Source: Chloroflexota bacterium
GTDB lineage: Bacteria > Chloroflexota > Dehalococcoidia > E44-bin15
NCBI GenBank assembly: GCA_015222405.1
Contig: JADFVG010000076.1
Span: 1 to 5,993 of the forward strand
Direction: 5' to 3'
DNA length: 5,993 nucleotides
Shown: positions 4,913-5,993 of the stretch, piece after piece
How positions within the stretch are numbered: position 1 is the first letter of the stretch
Layout of the letters: every line of letters starts with the position of its first letter
Made by a program: the position numbers and the translations under genes
Notes under the pieces: generated by a model
What the model was told of the DNA's origin: nothing
What the model saw: the letters and a program-made list of their open reading frames with translations, nothing else
Databases searched by the model: none

Positions 4913-5227
4913 CTAACGTCTATTGGCTAGTAAATGGCGCAGGATAAGAGCGCTGATGAGCAGCGAGCTGAGGCAGAGCAGAAGCCTGGCCCCGAGCCAA
5001 TAGCTGGGGTTGAGAAAGAATGAAGTGGTCCACTCATGCCCCTGGTAGAAAGAAAACGTGCCAAAATAAAGGCTTTCAATGAAAATTGCCAGGCTCACCA
5101 TGCCGAGAACTATGGCTCCGATGCGCCTCCTTGTCTTTGGGGAGGAACGGTAGCCAAAGAAGTAGCAGGCATTGAATGCGCTGCTTAGTGCGGTTGCGAA
5201 GTATTGGGCGAAAACAAGGTTATGCAA
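4913..5227 (-). CDS. Three-span membrane protein, phage-associated
   Basis: From TTG 5227 the product is 104 aa with three likely membrane spans: about 4-26 ('VFAQYFATALSSAFNACYFFGY'), 37-58 ('IGAIVLGMVSLAIFIESLYFG') and 77-99 ('WLGARLLLCLSSLLISALILRHLL'). A basic loop 'RSSPKTRRR' follows span 1, and the positive C-terminus 'RHLLANRR' fits a cytoplasmic end. I chose TTG 5227 because AAGGAGG (5239-5233) lies 5 nt upstream; a longer reading from TTG 5245 would translate that ribosome site as 'PKEDP'. It is the first gene of the phage block and stands 82 bp before the 50-aa gene. A holin is possible from size and span number, but no family is recognised and the position (before the packaging genes) gives no direct support. 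Confidence 0.7.
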   Translation of the reverse strand: MHNLVFAQYFATALSSAFNACYFFGYRSSPKTRRRIGAIVLGMVSLAIFIESLYFGTFSFYQGHEWTTSFFLNPSYWLGARLLLCLSSLLISALILRHLLANRR

Positions 5228-5232
5228 GGGGT

Positions 5233-5239
5233 CCTCCTT
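5233..5239 (-). promoter_or_regulatory. RBS for the membrane protein TTG start
   Basis: AAGGAGG with a 5-nt spacer (ACCCC) to TTG 5227. This decides the start at 5227 rather than 5245. Confidence 0.65.
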
Positions 5240-5243
5240 GGGC

Positions 5244-5273
5244 AAGGTAGCACATATGTTCTAAGAGTGTCAA
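5244..5273 (-). promoter_or_regulatory. Possible promoter for the phage block
   Basis: TTGACA on the minus strand (5273-5268) is a perfect -35. The best -10 is poor: TACCTT (5249-5244) at an 18-bp spacing, keeping only the key T, A and final T. The start would fall near 5237, inside the ribosome-binding site. Use is uncertain. Confidence 0.25.
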
Positions 5274-5290
5274 GGGGATTGTGTCACTTT

Positions 5291-5359
5291 TTTCGAACTA
5301 TTTACCTTGGCGGCTCTTAAGGCCATTGGCTAGCTCAGCCCTTTGACCATAGTTCGAAA
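5291..5359. repeat. 11-bp inverted repeat with 47-bp spacer
   Basis: TTTCGAACTAT (5291-5301) and ATAGTTCGAAA (5349-5359) are perfect reverse complements around a 47-bp spacer (5302-5348). The right arm is followed by nine G, the left arm is preceded by further T. It does not look like an intrinsic terminator for either strand, since neither arm is followed by a U-run in the needed direction for the HIT message. It may be a binding or recombination site. Confidence 0.55.
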
Positions 5360-5466
5360 GGGGGGGGGAAATGGCTGTTAACAATAAGAGAGGTAGAGGC
5401 GGTCTCTTTGCGCTAGTAAGAACGACATATTTGGTGCCGCCTATGCCATAACCAGAAGGTTTTAGA

Positions 5467-5811
5467 TTAGCCGAGTTTTCCCAGCGGCCTGCCGCCAAGG
5501 AGGTGGAGGTGGAGGTGGGGAACCTCCTGACCGGCCTCTAAACCGCAGTTTATCACCAGGCGGTAGCCTTTTTCGGCAATGCCCTCGCTTTTCGCCAGCT
5601 CGTTGGCGACATGGACAAGATGTCCCAGAAGCTGCTCCTGGTCGGCGCCGACATCGGCCAGGGATGGAATATGGGCTCTGGGCAGCACCAGGAGGTGGGT
5701 TGGTGCCTGGGGGTTTATATCGCGGATGGCGATGACCTCTTCATCCTGGTAAATGATATCACTTTGGATCTCGCCGCTTATGATGCGACAAAAGATGCAA
5801 TCTTTGTTCAC
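5467..5811 (-). CDS. HIT-family nucleotide-binding hydrolase (Hint-like)
   Basis: The 114-aa product is a full-length histidine-triad protein of the HINT/PKCI branch (usually 105-120 aa), cytoplasmic enzymes that hydrolyse phosphoramidate bonds such as AMP-lysine or aminoacyl-AMP. It shows 'DCIFCRIISGEI' (4-15, with C5 and C8 as in zinc-binding members), 'DEEVIAIRDINPQAPTHLLVLPRAHIPSL' (23-51), 'GYRLVINCGLEAGQEVPHLHLHLLGGRPL' (82-110), and the catalytic triad H-L-H-L-H-L-L at 99-105. All triad residues are present. The start is GTG at 5811, with a GGGGGG run 4 nt upstream serving as a weak Shine-Dalgarno; that run is already part of the GC-rich repeat block. It is most likely a host housekeeping gene flanking the phage block, not a phage gene. 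Confidence 0.95.
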   Translation of the reverse strand: MNKDCIFCRIISGEIQSDIIYQDEEVIAIRDINPQAPTHLLVLPRAHIPSLADVGADQEQLLGHLVHVANELAKSEGIAEKGYRLVINCGLEAGQEVPHLHLHLLGGRPLGKLG

Positions 5812-5823
5812 CTCACCCCCCGA

Positions 5824-5847
5824 CCCCCTCTCCTTGAGGAGAGGGGG
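5824..5847. repeat. GC-rich 11-bp-arm palindrome upstream of HIT gene
   Basis: CCCCCTCTCCT (5824-5834) and AGGAGAGGGGG (5837-5847) are perfect inverted arms around a 2-nt centre, a strong hairpin 12 bp from the HIT GTG. It resembles interspersed REP-like palindromes that I recall from Chloroflexota genomes. Its GGAGAGGGGG arm recurs at each end of the 72-bp units, so it is part of the same repeat family. Confidence 0.7.
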
Positions 5848-5850
5848 AGG

Positions 5851-5993
5851 AAATATAACCAGGGGACACCCCTAGAACCCTGGCAGGGAGAACCCTGCAC
5901 CCCTTTCTGAAGGAGAGGGGGGAAATATAACCAGGGGACACCCCTAGAACCCTGGCAGGGAGAACCCTGCACCCCCTTCTCAAGGAGAGGGGG
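5851..5993. repeat. 72-bp tandem repeat, two units, runs off window
   Basis: Unit 1 (5851-5922) and unit 2 (5923-5993, cut by the window end) match at 69 of 71 compared positions; the two changes are both in the linker that varies between CCTTTCTGAAGG and CCCTTCTCAAGG. Each unit holds AAATATAACC, then short inverted parts (GGGGACACCCC; CCCTGGCAGGGAGAACCCTGC) and ends in GGAGAGGGGG. The near identity suggests recent or homogenised duplication; the array probably continues beyond the window. It looks like non-coding REP/MITE-like sequence. Confidence 0.85.

Larger units (their letters stand above)
5228..5466. other. Non-coding junction between HIT gene and phage block
   Basis: No convincing gene is seen on either strand here; the open frame at 5298-5498 overlaps the HIT gene out of register and has no protein-like features. 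The stretch holds an 11-bp inverted repeat, a run of nine G (5360-5368) and the TTGACA described separately. It could contain the phage attachment site or simply be chromosome, but no flanking direct repeat can be checked in this window. Confidence 0.5.

Noticed and set aside
5291..5359. Intrinsic terminator for the HIT gene
   Set aside because: The spacer is 47 bp and on the HIT transcript the second arm is followed by A rather than U residues.
5325..5360. tRNA-like pieces: GGCTAGCTCAG (D-arm-like) followed by AGTTCGAAA (T-arm-like)
   Set aside because: The spacing is far too short for an anticodon arm, no acceptor stem pairs, and there is no D-loop GG; it is a chance resemblance.
5298..5498. 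66-codon minus-strand open frame in the junction
   Set aside because: Its start lies inside the HIT gene out of frame, it has no ribosome site, and its composition is not protein-like.

Overview
The window looks like one edge of a tailed-phage (Caudoviricetes) prophage or prophage remnant in a bacterial chromosome. Every gene I can support is on the minus strand, so the biological reading direction is from high to low coordinates. The best guess for the host is a Chloroflexota (Dehalococcoidia-like) bacterium. That rests on my recollection of similar GC-rich palindromic 'CCCCTCTCC...GGAGAGGGG' repeats and small phage proteins in that group, not on a search.

Right end (5467-5993): a chromosomal HIT-family protein with an intact His triad starts at a GTG next to a block of GC-rich repeats. 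The block is a near-perfect 11-bp-arm palindrome followed by two 72-bp tandem units that run off the window. A 239-bp non-coding stretch (5228-5466) with an 11-bp inverted repeat separates it from the phage genes.

Centre (943-5227): a packaging operon, in reading order: a three-span membrane protein, a 50-aa orphan, a 122-aa protein in the usual small-terminase slot, an 85-aa coiled-coil plus membrane-anchor protein, the large terminase (TerL), an 87-aa Cys4 plus helix-turn-helix protein, and an SPP1 gp6-like portal. Several genes overlap by 4-14 bp, which suggests translational coupling. The operon stops abruptly after the portal: no head-morphogenesis, scaffold or capsid gene follows, only a short possible remnant frame.

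Left end (1-942): base composition becomes clearly AT-richer. This part holds a two-gene unit, a 52-aa ribbon-helix-helix-like protein and a 147-aa YwgA/Panacea-like winged-helix protein. Upstream lies a 70-bp imperfect tandem duplication packed with TATGGTAT/GTATAC motifs. One repeat copy contains a full consensus sigma-70 promoter (TTGACA, 17 bp, TATAAT, with TG extension) whose predicted start lies about 3 nt before the ATG, so the first mRNA is probably leaderless. The second copy has a degenerate promoter in register. I read this as a self-regulated cargo or control module (regulatory or toxin-antitoxin-like) next to, or inserted into, the packaging operon. It is the most interesting part of the window.
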